From Tritrichomonas musculus (taxonomy: Eukaryota; Parabasalia; Tritrichomonadida; Tritrichomonadidae), in the NCBI GenBank assembly GCA_039105265.1, contig JAPFFF010000003.1, forward strand, positions 3,286,001 to 3,350,000: a stretch of DNA of 64,000 nt, written 5' to 3'. Every line of letters begins with the position of its first letter. Positions within the stretch are counted from its first letter, which is position 1. Position numbers and translations under genes: made by a program. A model generated the notes under the pieces. That model was not told where the DNA came from, searched no databases, and was given only the letters and a program-made list of their open reading frames with translations. Positions 48,333 through 59,600 of the stretch are shown in pieces.

Positions 48333-49454
48333 ATGAAAACATGTACGTTTAAATCTAGATTTTCTTTTATGAATCCTGATGAACCAAATTGCGGTGAATC
48401 AGGCTTGATTAATTTACATAAAGATTCAAACAACGCCAACTTGAGATATTCATCTTTATCAAATTTTAGGCAAATTCATGAAAATACAGAGCTTACTAAT
48501 ATACTCAATAGTTTTACAAAGCAATCATCATTAAATAACAACAATAATCAAATAAATGATGAATCTCCACCTATTATTAACATTTTGGCAGAAAGTTATC
48601 GAATAAAGCTAACAGAAAGACTTTCAAATTGCAATTCTCAAAAAGCTGAGCAAAATAAGCAGTTTTTTAATCAAATTGTGCCTATTTTATATACCACACC
48701 ACATGTTCCTCAAAACAAACGTCATGTTCATTTCATTCCGAATAAGTATGACATCATTCCAAAAAACGCAACAGTTTTCGATTTTAATGCAGCAATGATT
48801 GAACATAATGAAAAAATTACAGAAAGACAAGAATTAGCTATCGCATATGCAGAAATGCTATGTAGTGATATTTCTTCATCAGCTCCTTCTTCATCACGTA
48901 TTTCACCTTATTTTAAATATGCGTCTCAAAGATCAGCTGCAAAAATTGCATTTGATCGGTCTGGACAACAAAAAAACAATCGACCTACTCTTCCACCAAA
49001 TCAGAGCAGTAAAAAAAGAATAAAAATATATCAAGTTAAAGATCAATATGATAGACCTAACTTTTCTGATTGCTGTAGAGAATCATTTTATTATCAACAA
49101 AATTCACCATATGGACAAAATTCAACTTTGAATGATGCCCTTTCAATCTTTAAATTAAATGTCCCAAATTCAAAAACGACCCAATTAGCAAGTCAGGGAA
49201 ATTATCAACAACAAAGAAAACAAAATTTCAAAAAAAGTCCATCATTATCTAGACCTCAATGCTATAGAAATTCAAATGGAAATAAATTTAATTCGGGGGG
49301 ATATCCTGATAAAGAAAGTTCATCTATTAGAACAAAACGCTATCGAGGCCCATTACAAGTTATTTCCCCAAACAGCGTTGAATGTTCTTTTACCTCTTCA
49401 ACTTATGAAAATCAAAATAAATCCTATAATAAGTTTAAAGAAGGATTTTATTGA
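48333..49454 (+). CDS. Hypothetical low-complexity protein
   Basis: A 373-residue Asn/Ser/Gln/Tyr-rich protein with no recognised domain, signal peptide or membrane segment. The most structured part is about 95-190 (SYRIKLTERLSNCNSQKAEQ, TTPHVPQNKRHVHFIPNKYD, AMIEHNEKITERQELAIAYA), predicted helical. The rest is basic and disordered. A continuous frame, an Inr 7 nt upstream of the ATG and sharp ends support a real gene. No function is proposed. Confidence 0.6.
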   Translation: MKTCTFKSRFSFMNPDEPNCGESGLINLHKDSNNANLRYSSLSNFRQIHENTELTNILNSFTKQSSLNNNNNQINDESPPIINILAESYRIKLTERLSNCNSQKAEQNKQFFNQIVPILYTTPHVPQNKRHVHFIPNKYDIIPKNATVFDFNAAMIEHNEKITERQELAIAYAEMLCSDISSSAPSSSRISPYFKYASQRSAAKIAFDRSGQQKNNRPTLPPNQSSKKRIKIYQVKDQYDRPNFSDCCRESFYYQQNSPYGQNSTLNDALSIFKLNVPNSKTTQLASQGNYQQQRKQNFKKSPSLSRPQCYRNSNGNKFNSGGYPDKESSSIRTKRYRGPLQVISPNSVECSFTSSTYENQNKSYNKFKEGFY

Positions 49455-49740
49455 TTGTTGATTATATTATTTACATAAGAAAATATTTTGTTATTTGAAT
49501 TGGGATTTGCATACTTTGCATTTCCTTCGTTTGTTAATTTGCGATTAGAATGTAATATAATTTATCAGTAAACATGGTTATGCTAATAAAAAGGATTTAG
49601 GATATACTCTTTTTTTTTTGATTGATATTTAAATAGGTGAAGATTGATTATCTAAAAAAAAAGACGATAGACTTTGATTTTTTCAAAAGTGCAAATAAAC
49701 TATATAAAAACTGACATCCATAGTTTAAACTAAATTAGAG

Positions 49741-52254
49741 ATGAGAGCAGATCAGGGCTTTTCCCTAGCTAACATGACTCCAATGACATTTGTTCCAGCA
49801 TTAATACCACAACAGGTACCTAAAAAGAAGGTTAATGGAAAGTTTCACGCTCGTACCGAAATTCCAAAATTAAGAGATAAACTTGACAGCAATAGCGAGG
49901 CAACTCGTAAAGCAGCTGCTACACGTGTTTGCGCTATCATGCGCCAAGGTGAAAATGTACTTCCACTTTTCTCTTCAATGCTCAGATGCGTTAAAACAAA
50001 CGACATCCAACTTAAGAAACTAGCATATCTTTATCTTATCAAATATTCAACGCAAGAACCTGAACAAGCAATTATGGCTGTTAACACCTTCGTTCAAGAT
50101 TCACAAGACGCTAATCCAATTATCAGAGCCTTAGCGGTTAGAAACATGTGCCGCATTCGTATTCAGTCAGTCGCTGAAAACATGATTATTCCTCTCAAAA
50201 AATCATTAAATGATGAATCGCCGTACGTTCGAAAAACCGCTGCATTCGGAGTTGCCAAATTGTATGACATTTTACCAGATGCTGTTGAAAATGCAGGCTT
50301 ATTTGATCAGCTACTTGATCTTCTTCGTGATGAAAATCCAATGGTTGTCTCAAATGCAATTGCTGCAATTTTTGAAATTAACGAAACTCGCTCTAAACCG
50401 ATTTTAACATTAACAGCCGACACAGTTATACCAATTTTATCGGCTCTTAATGACTGCTCTGAATGGTGCCAAACAATCATCCTCGACGCATTAAGCAAAT
50501 ATGTTCCAGAATCGGCTGACCACGCAGAATCTCTTATCGATCGTTTAATTCCATTTTTGAAGAATGCCAACCCATCAGTTGTCATCGGAGCTTTCAAATG
50601 CATTTATGCATTCCTTGATTTCGACGAAAGAGGACCATCAGCAGTTCTTCCAGAAATTATACCACCTCTTATGACTCTTCTTCTTGCAGCTGAAGCTGAA
50701 GTCCAATTCGTCGTTTTAAGAACCATTTCATTATTTGTTTTGCGCTATCCAAAGGCACTTTCAAAAGAAATAACTGTTTTCTTCTGCAAATACAATGATC
50801 CAGCTTATATTAAAATGGAAAAGCTTGAAATCATGATGACAATTTGCACTCGCTCTAATGCAAAGGTTGTTTTAGATGAACTTAACGAATACTGTAATGC
50901 CGTCGATGTTGCGTTTGTAAGAAAAGCTATTCATTGTATTGGTCAAATTGCTCTTAAATTTGAAGCAACAGCACCAGCTTGCGTTGATGTATTAATGCGT
51001 TTACTTGAAGGTAAAGCTGATTATGCAGTTGAAGAGAGCGTTGTTGTTATTTGCGATATTCTTCGTCGTTTCCCACACCGCTATGACAAAGTTATTGAAC
51101 AAGTTTGCAAAGTTATCGAAACAATTAAGGAACCTGAATCTCGTGCAGCTGCCATTTGGATCCTCGGTGAATACAGCAACACAATTGAAAACATTGATAT
51201 TCTTCTTGATCCATTCCTTGATACATTTTTCGATGAAGATCAAATCGTTCAAATCCAACTTATTACCGCATTAGTCAAATGCTTCATCTATAAGCCAGAT
51301 AAGTCAACTGATCAACTTCAATTTATCCTTAACGAAGCATCTAAAGAGTCAATTGCACCAGATGTCAGAAACCAAGCTTTAATTTACTACAGACTTTTGC
51401 GCCAAGATGTTGGACTTGCAAAGGATGTTTGTATTTTTAGTAAAGAAGATGTTGACCACAGTGGTATCAAGTTTGATGAAAACGTTCTCGAAGAACTTTT
51501 GAGAAATGTCGGAACTATTTCCGGTGTTCTCCATGAACTTCCTTCCATATTTGTTAAGAAGATGAGAATCAATGCCGACGATGCAGAAGATAGACAATGG
51601 GAACAACTCCAATTGATGGATGATGTTGACTTTATCGATGTCTTCTTTGATCTTTCACAAGATTATTCTAAGTTCTACTTAAAGGTTGTCAACCGATGCG
51701 CAAGCCCAATTTCTGACTTTGCATTTGTTGTTAATAAGAACATTCTTGGCTTTAGCCTTGGCGAAGATAATGGATTCCCTGATGTCCTTGAAGAAGATCA
51801 AAGCTGTGAAGTTGAATTTGATATATATGTTGATCCAAGAAGTGCTATTCCACCACAAAATGCCAAACAAGTTCTTGAATATGCTTTAAGAACTAACTAT
51901 GGAACAGTTTTTGCATCAGGAAGAATTCCAGTTGAAGTATCATTCACTGAAGATGGTGAAATTTCTCAGAACGAATTCACTGCTTATTACAACCAATTTG
52001 AAATTGAATTCCAAGTCAATCTTGAATATGCTGATATTGCAGATGATGCTACACTCAATACCAGAAGAGTTTATGTAATTGGCCATAATAATGGAAAGAC
52101 CTTTGTTTCATTTGCTATGCCTGGCCAAACTAGGTTTGTTGGCGAATTATCCCAACAAGGAACAAACATATTAGTAAATGGACTGGCCAATGCACCAATC
52201 CTTCAACCTCTTGTTTCTCAAAATGCTCGATACTTGTTTGCCGCTAGAAAATAA
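49741..52254 (+). CDS. Clathrin adaptor AP-1/AP-2 beta-adaptin
   Basis: An 837-residue large subunit of a clathrin adaptor complex. The N-terminal solenoid trunk (about 25-570) is very well conserved: RKAAATRVCAIMRQGENVLPLFSSML, YLYLIKYSTQEPEQAIMAVNTF and ANPIIRALAVRNMCRIR, DESPYVRKTAAFGVAKLY. A short hinge follows, then a beta-sandwich ear (about 610-720) and a final platform-like region to residue 837. The beta subunit binds cargo di-leucine signals and clathrin; no clear LL(D/E)L(D/E)-type clathrin box is seen in the short hinge. AP-1 and AP-2 beta cannot be separated here, and protists often share one. Codon use is GC-richer than neighbours, as for highly expressed genes. Confidence 0.93.
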   Translation: MRADQGFSLANMTPMTFVPALIPQQVPKKKVNGKFHARTEIPKLRDKLDSNSEATRKAAATRVCAIMRQGENVLPLFSSMLRCVKTNDIQLKKLAYLYLIKYSTQEPEQAIMAVNTFVQDSQDANPIIRALAVRNMCRIRIQSVAENMIIPLKKSLNDESPYVRKTAAFGVAKLYDILPDAVENAGLFDQLLDLLRDENPMVVSNAIAAIFEINETRSKPILTLTADTVIPILSALNDCSEWCQTIILDALSKYVPESADHAESLIDRLIPFLKNANPSVVIGAFKCIYAFLDFDERGPSAVLPEIIPPLMTLLLAAEAEVQFVVLRTISLFVLRYPKALSKEITVFFCKYNDPAYIKMEKLEIMMTICTRSNAKVVLDELNEYCNAVDVAFVRKAIHCIGQIALKFEATAPACVDVLMRLLEGKADYAVEESVVVICDILRRFPHRYDKVIEQVCKVIETIKEPESRAAAIWILGEYSNTIENIDILLDPFLDTFFDEDQIVQIQLITALVKCFIYKPDKSTDQLQFILNEASKESIAPDVRNQALIYYRLLRQDVGLAKDVCIFSKEDVDHSGIKFDENVLEELLRNVGTISGVLHELPSIFVKKMRINADDAEDRQWEQLQLMDDVDFIDVFFDLSQDYSKFYLKVVNRCASPISDFAFVVNKNILGFSLGEDNGFPDVLEEDQSCEVEFDIYVDPRSAIPPQNAKQVLEYALRTNYGTVFASGRIPVEVSFTEDGEISQNEFTAYYNQFEIEFQVNLEYADIADDATLNTRRVYVIGHNNGKTFVSFAMPGQTRFVGELSQQGTNILVNGLANAPILQPLVSQNARYLFAARK

Positions 52255-52420
52255 TTTGATTTCATTTTAATATTTAAGTTGAAGAATAAAATTAAAATAA
52301 AAAATTTAATGGTTTTTTATCTTTCTACTATCTCATTAAATAATTTTATTACTCATTTCAACATGGGTAAGTTTTTTATTATATTAAAAATAACAACAAC
52401 AACAAATAATAATAATAGTT

Positions 52421-53980
52421 TCATGTTTGCTTACAAAATCCTTTCTCTCCTTTGCAATTAACTTCTTTTTCCCAATTCATTTTATCACTGAAAAAGTCAT
52501 AGATGAATCTAAAGTGCCTGTTATCAGGTATGATTCCTATTTTGCTGGAAAAAATTGATTCACCAAAAGGGAAGTGAGGTGAATATTCACTTATTCCAAG
52601 AAGATTCATTATCGTTGGAGCCATATCATACAAAGAAGATTTCTTAGTTATCACATTTCTTTTCATTTCATTATGATAGGGAAGCATAAATACAATATAT
52701 CTTGGATCAACGATATTTGCAGATTTCCATTCTTTTGACATTAGGACATGATCGCCATAAATAATAACTTCAGTATTATTTAAAATTCCAGATGCTTCAA
52801 CTTTTTTAAGGAATTGGCCAATAATATAATCAAAACAATTGAAACTTTTCAACATTTTATTAAATTTCTTTGGGACATGCTTCACACATCTCTCATCAAC
52901 GATATAATTTGGGAAAGGATGAGTATCTGCATTTGCAATATGGAGAACAAAAGGTTGATTCTCTTTTTTAGTTAAATTAGGAATGATTGTGTCACCAATG
53001 TATTGAAACAAATCATAATCAAGGTTGAACTTATGCTCCTTGAGGTCTTCGACAACCCAATGATGCATTTTAAGGTGTTTCTTAAAATTAGCAATAAATA
53101 CATTACAAAGGAAAGAGAATAATTTGTAGCCTTGCGAACTAAGATAATCACCAATACATCGATGCTGCTTAAGAAGGTGAAAAGATGCAGCATTGAACAT
53201 CAATTTGCCAGACATTAAAAGAGGCATATTACATTGCGCTGCAAAAAGTGAAGCAACTGACCATGTAGTATAAGGTTGAGTTTCAACTCTCTCAACAAAG
53301 GTACCATATTTGGATAGATTTGAGAGGAATGGCATTGAATTTGGAAACAAATTATTGAAAGAACCTAATATTTGTTGCTCAAGTGATTCAATTTCAAGGA
53401 TAATTAGATTCTTCCTTTCTTCATTTTGATATTTTTTGACTTCAATCTTATCAAATAAAAAGTGCTTGAGATTATTGAAAAAGAGTTTCTGAACTGCGGG
53501 AGACAAGGTTTCCATTTGCTCATATGGATACAAATAATTCTTAAAAGTAGTTACAAAACCAAATAAATATAAAAGAGTCATAATAATAAAGATACTATAA
53601 CGATGCCAATTAATTTGTATAAATTTGGAATCACAAAGCGGATAATGCGTCACTATAACAAGAATTATAACCAAACTAGAAAATGCAAAAAAGAGTGAAA
53701 AATGATGTTCAAAACACCAATTTAAATCAATTGCTAATAATACTTGAACATTGAACCCTGAATATGTAAAAATCCATGATGCACATTCAAGAATTTCATA
53801 TGCAAAAATAAATAAGGCCATTATGTTGACAATTTTGTAAAATGTTAATAGTAGACATAAAAAAAATAAAATTTTCATTATTGCTTCTGTAATTGGCTCT
53901 CTGTTTAAAACTTTAAAAACTTCGAAAAAAATTATTATCGCTGTAAAATATAAAACTCGAGATATTGGGACTGTTGGCAT
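52421..53980 (-). CDS. Membrane-anchored sulfatase/phosphoglycerol-transferase-fold enzyme
   Basis: A 519-residue protein with about five N-terminal membrane helices (residues 1-165) and an extracytoplasmic alkaline-phosphatase-superfamily domain. Motifs resemble bacterial LtaS/OpgB-type phosphoglycerol or phosphoethanolamine transferases: NLIILEIESLEQQILG (metal Glu), VETQPYTTWSVASLFAAQCN with the candidate nucleophilic Thr, PFVLHIANADTHPFPN, and TEVIIYGDHVLMS with the metal Asp/His. It would transfer a phospho-head group to a glycan or lipid at the surface or in the ER. GPI ethanolamine-phosphate transferases are an alternative. The frame extends upstream to a TTG (54049), but no ATG exists there; the ATG at 53980 is chosen. 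It is convergent with beta-adaptin. Confidence 0.7.
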   Translation of the reverse strand: MPTVPISRVLYFTAIIIFFEVFKVLNREPITEAIMKILFFLCLLLTFYKIVNIMALFIFAYEILECASWIFTYSGFNVQVLLAIDLNWCFEHHFSLFFAFSSLVIILVIVTHYPLCDSKFIQINWHRYSIFIIMTLLYLFGFVTTFKNYLYPYEQMETLSPAVQKLFFNNLKHFLFDKIEVKKYQNEERKNLIILEIESLEQQILGSFNNLFPNSMPFLSNLSKYGTFVERVETQPYTTWSVASLFAAQCNMPLLMSGKLMFNAASFHLLKQHRCIGDYLSSQGYKLFSFLCNVFIANFKKHLKMHHWVVEDLKEHKFNLDYDLFQYIGDTIIPNLTKKENQPFVLHIANADTHPFPNYIVDERCVKHVPKKFNKMLKSFNCFDYIIGQFLKKVEASGILNNTEVIIYGDHVLMSKEWKSANIVDPRYIVFMLPYHNEMKRNVITKKSSLYDMAPTIMNLLGISEYSPHFPFGESIFSSKIGIIPDNRHFRFIYDFFSDKMNWEKEVNCKGEKGFCKQT

Positions 53981-54224
53981 CAAAAAAAATCGTACAAATT
54001 TGAACTTTTTCAGAATCAAATTAAATAAAGAAACAAAAACAACCCCCAATGAAAACCTTTTGCTTTTTTTGCAATTAAAGAATAGAATAATCTTAAATAA
54101 GGATAATCACAAAGCATGACTACGTATAGTCACAAACTTATAAATAATTATGATAAAATTTACCTAATATTAATATAAATTATTTTTAATAATATAACTA
54201 ATAAATCATCAAAAACTACTCATT

Positions 54225-56474
54225 TTAATTTTTGACTTCGTTAATCTCATATTGGTTAGCAGTGTAATCACTTTGAGTAGAAGAAATGATGATTCCAGCT
54301 TTCATTAAATCAGATCCATAAAAGGATCGACCATCATAAAGGCCATTAATCGAATATAATTTTGATGAGTCAAGTCCATCAAGCTTTAATACAATATATG
54401 GTACGTCAACTCTTGTCATTATTTTAACTACGTTCAACAATGCTTTCGATTTATCATCATTTACAAACATCCACGCACAGAAAAAGTGGTTATCAAAGGG
54501 TGAAAGAAGACGATAAAAATCACCATATGCCACCAAGTCGTAAAACTTATGGAAATATGCATTCTGCTTTATAATATTATTACGATCTTCATCACTTAAT
54601 TTCCTTGTGTCAAGTTCATAGCCGTAAGTTCCACTCATTGCAACAATTGCTCTAGTTTCAAAAGGAGTCACTCGGCCGGTTTGATGATTTGGCGATACAG
54701 AAACATGAGCACCCATTGAGTTCGGGGGATATATCATTGAAGTTCCGAATTGAATCTTTAGACGTTCAATTGGATCAGTATCATCAGATGCCCAAAATTG
54801 AGGAGAATAATAAAGCATACCCAGATCGAATCTTCCACCACCACCACTACAACCTTCGATTAATAAATGCGGATATCTTTTTCTTAACCTATCAAGAAGC
54901 CCATATACATTTAGTATATATCTGTGAAAAATTTCACCTTGCTGTTCAGATGACAAGGTGAAAGTAAAAAGATCCGTTATATGTCTATTCATATCCCATT
55001 TTATATAAGAAATATTTGCAGAATCCAAGATATTAGTCATTTGGCTGTAAATATTATCAACGACATCAGGATTGGTGAAATCTAGAACAAGCTGTCGTCG
55101 GCCAAGAACAGGGTCTCTACCTGGTATTCTCATTGCAAATTCTGGATGAGAACGGAAAAGATCTGAGTCTTCTGAAATCATCTCAGGCTCAAACCATAAA
55201 CCGAACATCATGCCTAAATTATTAACTTCTTTAGCCAAATTACCAAGCCCTTTTTTAATCTTGTTTCTATTTACGGTCCAATCACCCAAAGATGAGTTAT
55301 CATTATCTCTATGACCGAACCATCCATCATCAAGAACGAACATCTCAATACCTAACTTAGATGCATCTTTTGCCATTTCAATTAATTGATCATCATCAAA
55401 TGTGAAATAAGCTGCTTCCCATGAATTAATCAAGATTGGACGTTTTTTATTCTTCCATTCACTTTGCATGATGTTATCTTTGACAAACCGATGCATCTTT
55501 CTTGATATTTCACCTAATCCGTTGTCACTAAATACCATAACAACTTCTGGCGTGTAAAAAGTTTCGTTTGGATGTACCAAAAAGCGGAAATTTTTTGGAT
55601 TAATTCCAATGTTTAATCTTGTTTGCTCATTCTGATCAACTTCGGCTTCAATTGCAAAATTTCCTGAATAAATTAAAGAAACGCCAATGGCGTTTCCACT
55701 CTTTTCATCTGTATTTTTATCTACTAATAATGCAACTGGGTTGTGCTGATGTGAAGAAGCTCCTCTGAGTGAATCAATAGTAATTCTGCCTCTTAAAAGA
55801 GGATTACGGGCAACATATCTTTCTGCAACTGCTGCTCCGTAAAGCGTGATGAGGTCGTAATTAGATTCATGAAATTCGAGGCATGCTGACATTGCACGTG
55901 TAAGTGTGATAATATTATTACTTTTTATATCATTATTGTTCGTAATTGATGTCCATCGCGTGATTATATCTCTATCTTCGAATACAGAATAATAAAGATG
56001 AACAGAAAGGTGATTGAAATCATCTACCAATTCAATATCGAGGAGATCAGCTTCATTTTCAGATGTCGAATGTGGAAGTCCAGGGATTAATGGCTTTTTA
56101 ACTTTTTCTTGAATTGAATGTTTCTTATATTTAAGGACAACCGACGTTGTTCCATTAGAATTATATGCTGAAAATGCAGGAATTCGGAAATCTCCGGTAC
56201 CATATGTTGGGTATTCTTGTAAAGCTTGATCAAGAGAAAATGAGATACTAGAATAACCGATTTCATAAGGAAGACCATCAAAATCACGAAGAAAGCGGTG
56301 ATCCATATGATTAAGATCGCCATCAACACTTTCACCATAATATAGATGAATAAGATAATTTAATGGACCGATTAAAATTTGATAAGATGATTTTTTTGTC
56401 TTGAGATGAAATACTTTTGTTTCATTATTAAAACAAATTGATGCTAATGATAATTCTAACAAAAGAAAAAGCAT
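54225..56474 (-). CDS. GH36 alpha-galactosidase, secreted
   Basis: A 749-residue glycoside hydrolase 36 enzyme hydrolysing terminal alpha-galactosides. A signal peptide (about 1-16) precedes the N-terminal beta-supersandwich. The TIM barrel has PILINSWEAAYFTFDDDQL, MFVLDDGWFGHRD, GLWFEPEMIS, the nucleophile Asp in YIKWDMNR, IEGCSGGGGRFDLG, and the acid/base Asp in FWASDDTDPIERL. All active-site residues of the bacterial raffinose/melibiose-type (AgaB/RafA) group are intact. Full length and close motif match to Firmicute-type enzymes suggest bacterial ancestry. It probably works in the extracellular space or phagolysosome on host or dietary glycans. The frame opens three codons earlier at a TTG; ATG at 56474 precedes the hydrophobic core. 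Confidence 0.93.
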   Translation of the reverse strand: MLFLLLELSLASICFNNETKVFHLKTKKSSYQILIGPLNYLIHLYYGESVDGDLNHMDHRFLRDFDGLPYEIGYSSISFSLDQALQEYPTYGTGDFRIPAFSAYNSNGTTSVVLKYKKHSIQEKVKKPLIPGLPHSTSENEADLLDIELVDDFNHLSVHLYYSVFEDRDIITRWTSITNNNDIKSNNIITLTRAMSACLEFHESNYDLITLYGAAVAERYVARNPLLRGRITIDSLRGASSHQHNPVALLVDKNTDEKSGNAIGVSLIYSGNFAIEAEVDQNEQTRLNIGINPKNFRFLVHPNETFYTPEVVMVFSDNGLGEISRKMHRFVKDNIMQSEWKNKKRPILINSWEAAYFTFDDDQLIEMAKDASKLGIEMFVLDDGWFGHRDNDNSSLGDWTVNRNKIKKGLGNLAKEVNNLGMMFGLWFEPEMISEDSDLFRSHPEFAMRIPGRDPVLGRRQLVLDFTNPDVVDNIYSQMTNILDSANISYIKWDMNRHITDLFTFTLSSEQQGEIFHRYILNVYGLLDRLRKRYPHLLIEGCSGGGGRFDLGMLYYSPQFWASDDTDPIERLKIQFGTSMIYPPNSMGAHVSVSPNHQTGRVTPFETRAIVAMSGTYGYELDTRKLSDEDRNNIIKQNAYFHKFYDLVAYGDFYRLLSPFDNHFFCAWMFVNDDKSKALLNVVKIMTRVDVPYIVLKLDGLDSSKLYSINGLYDGRSFYGSDLMKAGIIISSTQSDYTANQYEINEVKN

Positions 56475-56559
56475 TTTAAGCAAAATAGAAAATTGAATTC
56501 AAAATTTTAATAAAACAATATTGAAATTTTTCTGAACCAAGAAAAAAAAAAAACCCTCA

Positions 56560-56566
56560 AAAAAAA
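56560..56566 (-). terminator. Pol III terminator of tRNA-Glu
   Basis: T-rich run immediately 3' of the tRNA on the minus strand; a second longer T run follows after GAGGG (56543-56553). Confidence 0.6.
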
Positions 56567-56638
56567 TATCGACATGGGGATTTGAACCCCAGTTTCATGA
56601 TTGAAAGTCACATGTCCTACCTATTGAACGATGTCGAT
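56567..56638 (-). tRNA. tRNA-Glu (anticodon UUC)
   Basis: A 72-nt cloverleaf on the minus strand: acceptor ATCGACA/TGTCGAT (7 bp), D stem GTTC/GGAC, anticodon arm with loop CTTTCAA giving anticodon TTC, 4-nt variable loop, T arm TGGGG-TTCAAAT-CCCCA, discriminator A. A run of seven T follows directly as a Pol III terminator. No intron. It lies in the 200 bp between the GH36 gene and the RNF213-like gene. Confidence 0.95.
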
Positions 56639-56674
56639 TTCTATATTTGTTTATATTAAACCTAGATTTTTTAT

Positions 56675-59600
56675 TTAAAGTTCGAGTTCTGGATCACAAA
56701 ATCCATGAAAAACATCAATTGACATATATACTGAATAATCACTGACTATATATTTGTAAATTTTTTTAATATCTTTATCATCAATTTTTGATGATTTTTT
56801 GATACTATTTAGCACAACGTCGACAAGTTTGATTATATCAGTAGCGGATTTTGGAAGATTATTTATATCGAATTTCAAACTTTGATTTCTCCACATTGAA
56901 GTAGTCAAAGTGACATTTTGTGGAAGCATCAAGAACAATGAATTATAAATATTCAAGATATTTAAGTAAGAATTCATCAATTGCAAATCCCAGTTTTCCT
57001 TATCTAATATGTAACCGAATTCAAGAGATAAAGAACGAATCAAAGGATAAGCAAAAGAAAAGAAATTCTTCAATTCAATTATATTTCTAAATTTGTGAGA
57101 AAATACGTTAAGAATAATTTGATTAGCTACACTTGCAATATTATTCTGAATACATAAAACAATTTCTTCATTATTTTCTTCATTTTCATCATTTTTATAC
57201 TTAATATATTTAATTTGGTCACTTTGAGGGATGAAAAGATAACTTTGACATATAGTAATTAAATATGATTTCAAAGTTTGATCCAACAAAATCAACATTG
57301 TTTTTGCCAACGACAACTTCTTTCCGTAAATATTAAGAATTATCTTTTTAATACAATTAATTAAATTTGTGAATTTCTCTCGATCACGTTCAATTGAATT
57401 TACAACAATTCCAGGACAAATCAATAGAATATAAGCTGCATAAAATGAGTCAGGAATAACTTTTGGTGTTATATAAGTTTTAATTAATGATTCAGATTGA
57501 AATTGATCTTTAAAGAATTTCTCTATTATTTCGGGTGTTAATTCCTTTTCAGCTTCATCTTCTTCCTCTTCTTTCCATTCTTCTTCTTCCTCCTCTTCAT
57601 CATCATCAGGATTAAGGATCATTCCAGGATCATAAATCACGATTTCCCACATATACTTGAACATCTGCCACATTGGAACCTTATTTGGATTCAAGTAACG
57701 ATATTCAATTGGATACATCTGCGGAGTTTCAATCATGATTGAATTTTCCAATTTCAGTGTGAACAAATAAGTATTGAAAATGAAATTGATAACATCAAGG
57801 TTACCTTTTTTCTCCAAATCAGGTTTAAAATCGTCAGCACAAGAAAGGATAGTTTGTGTAATTAGTGCATAAATATTTTCAACGACTCTTGACAATTTCA
57901 CAGACAAATATTCAATCAAACTAGGAGGAGAATTATAAAGAGAATTCAAAAAAGTCAAAAACCAAGGATTTTCATCTTGATCTTGATCTTCATCTTCATC
58001 TTCTTCTTCATTTTCATCATCATCTTCTTCTTCTTCATCATCATCTTGATTTTTCTTCTTTTTCTTCTTCTTTTCTGCTATCGTTTCTGATGATTCAAAA
58101 GAGATATTAAAACAATCAACTTGATTAATAATTGTCAACAAATAATCAATCATGAATGACGAAATTGTTTTATTTGACAAAGAAGCAGAAAGAAGATCTC
58201 TTTTTTCTTTTGTATAAATCAACAACAGATCATTTTTAACAATATCAATAAACGAATCCAAATCAATTAAATCAATTTTATTTTTCGTTTCTGTTTCTGT
58301 TTCTGTTGTTTTAGGGAAAATTTTACTTAAAGGCGTGAAAATCATTGATGAAAGATCGATTGTTTTCAATGAACTTTCAAGTGGCTTCAAATTGGAAGAA
58401 ATACAAGTGTCAAGGAAAATGACAGGCCAATCAACACTCTGTACAAAACTAAGATTATTTTTCCAGACAGTCATATCGATTGTTATCAATGTATGCAATG
58501 AATAACCATCAATTTTAGACAAATTTTTACGAATGCTTTCAAAAACAGCCTGCAAATGAAAGATTCTTTGTTGAAGGTTTTCGCCGTAATTTTGAACATC
58601 AACCAACATTATTGTTGCTTTTAATTTGTTTTGAACTCTTTTTTGACTTTTTTTAATTTTTTCTAAAATCAAACCTTCGTTAATTTTCTCAGACAATTGA
58701 ATATGAATCAATTCACCGAAAGGTTGGAAATATTCATTTTTAATTTCTTGAGCAAAAGGAAGAAGAAGCATTGCCTGTATTCCAGGGATTTTATTAGAAT
58801 CATCTTTCCAATAATCATAAAGTTTCACAGTCAAAGATGATTTGGAAGCATTTAATTTATTGTAAAAATACAATAAATGCAAAATTGATGTTTTGAGTGA
58901 CGATGTTTCATTTAAAATATCAGAAAGAATTTGAATTTGTTTATGCTTGTATTTCGTTAATGCAACAACAGCTTTAGAAGGCTGACAATTTAAGAAAACA
59001 AGCTGATCCATTTCTTCTTTATTAAGCTTCATTTGGTCATTGAAATAAGTAATTGCTCTAAAGTGATGCTGATTATAACAACCAAAGTAATATTCAGGCG
59101 CTTTCTTCAAAGAAGGGAAAGAAACATTAACTTTAAAGTCAGGAAACAGACCACGAATGTAATTTTCATAATTTTCAGAGAAATCTTTTTTGTTTTGAGA
59201 AAGAATTAAATTATAATTCAAAAACATTTTCTCAAAACGATTTAAAAATGGAGCTGGAAGAGATTTGTATTCATTCTCTTCCATAATGATTATTACTTTA
59301 AACTTAGGATGAACTTTGACTAGGAAAGAGTCACCAGCAAAAGAAATCAAAGCAAAACTATCGCCGTAAATAGTTTCATATCTTAAATTAAAGACATCAT
59401 AAAGACAATTAAAGCAAGGATGATTACCTATGAATATAATTGTTTCTCCAGAAGTCATTGATTTAGCAAATTGCTTCAAATCATTAGAAATCCATTCATC
59501 ATCAGGCAATCCAGAAAAGTTGTCTGCATAAATTAGTCGATCTTTTATTTGTAATTCAGATATTAATAAGTTTAATGCAGAATTGCCTTCTGTTACTAAT

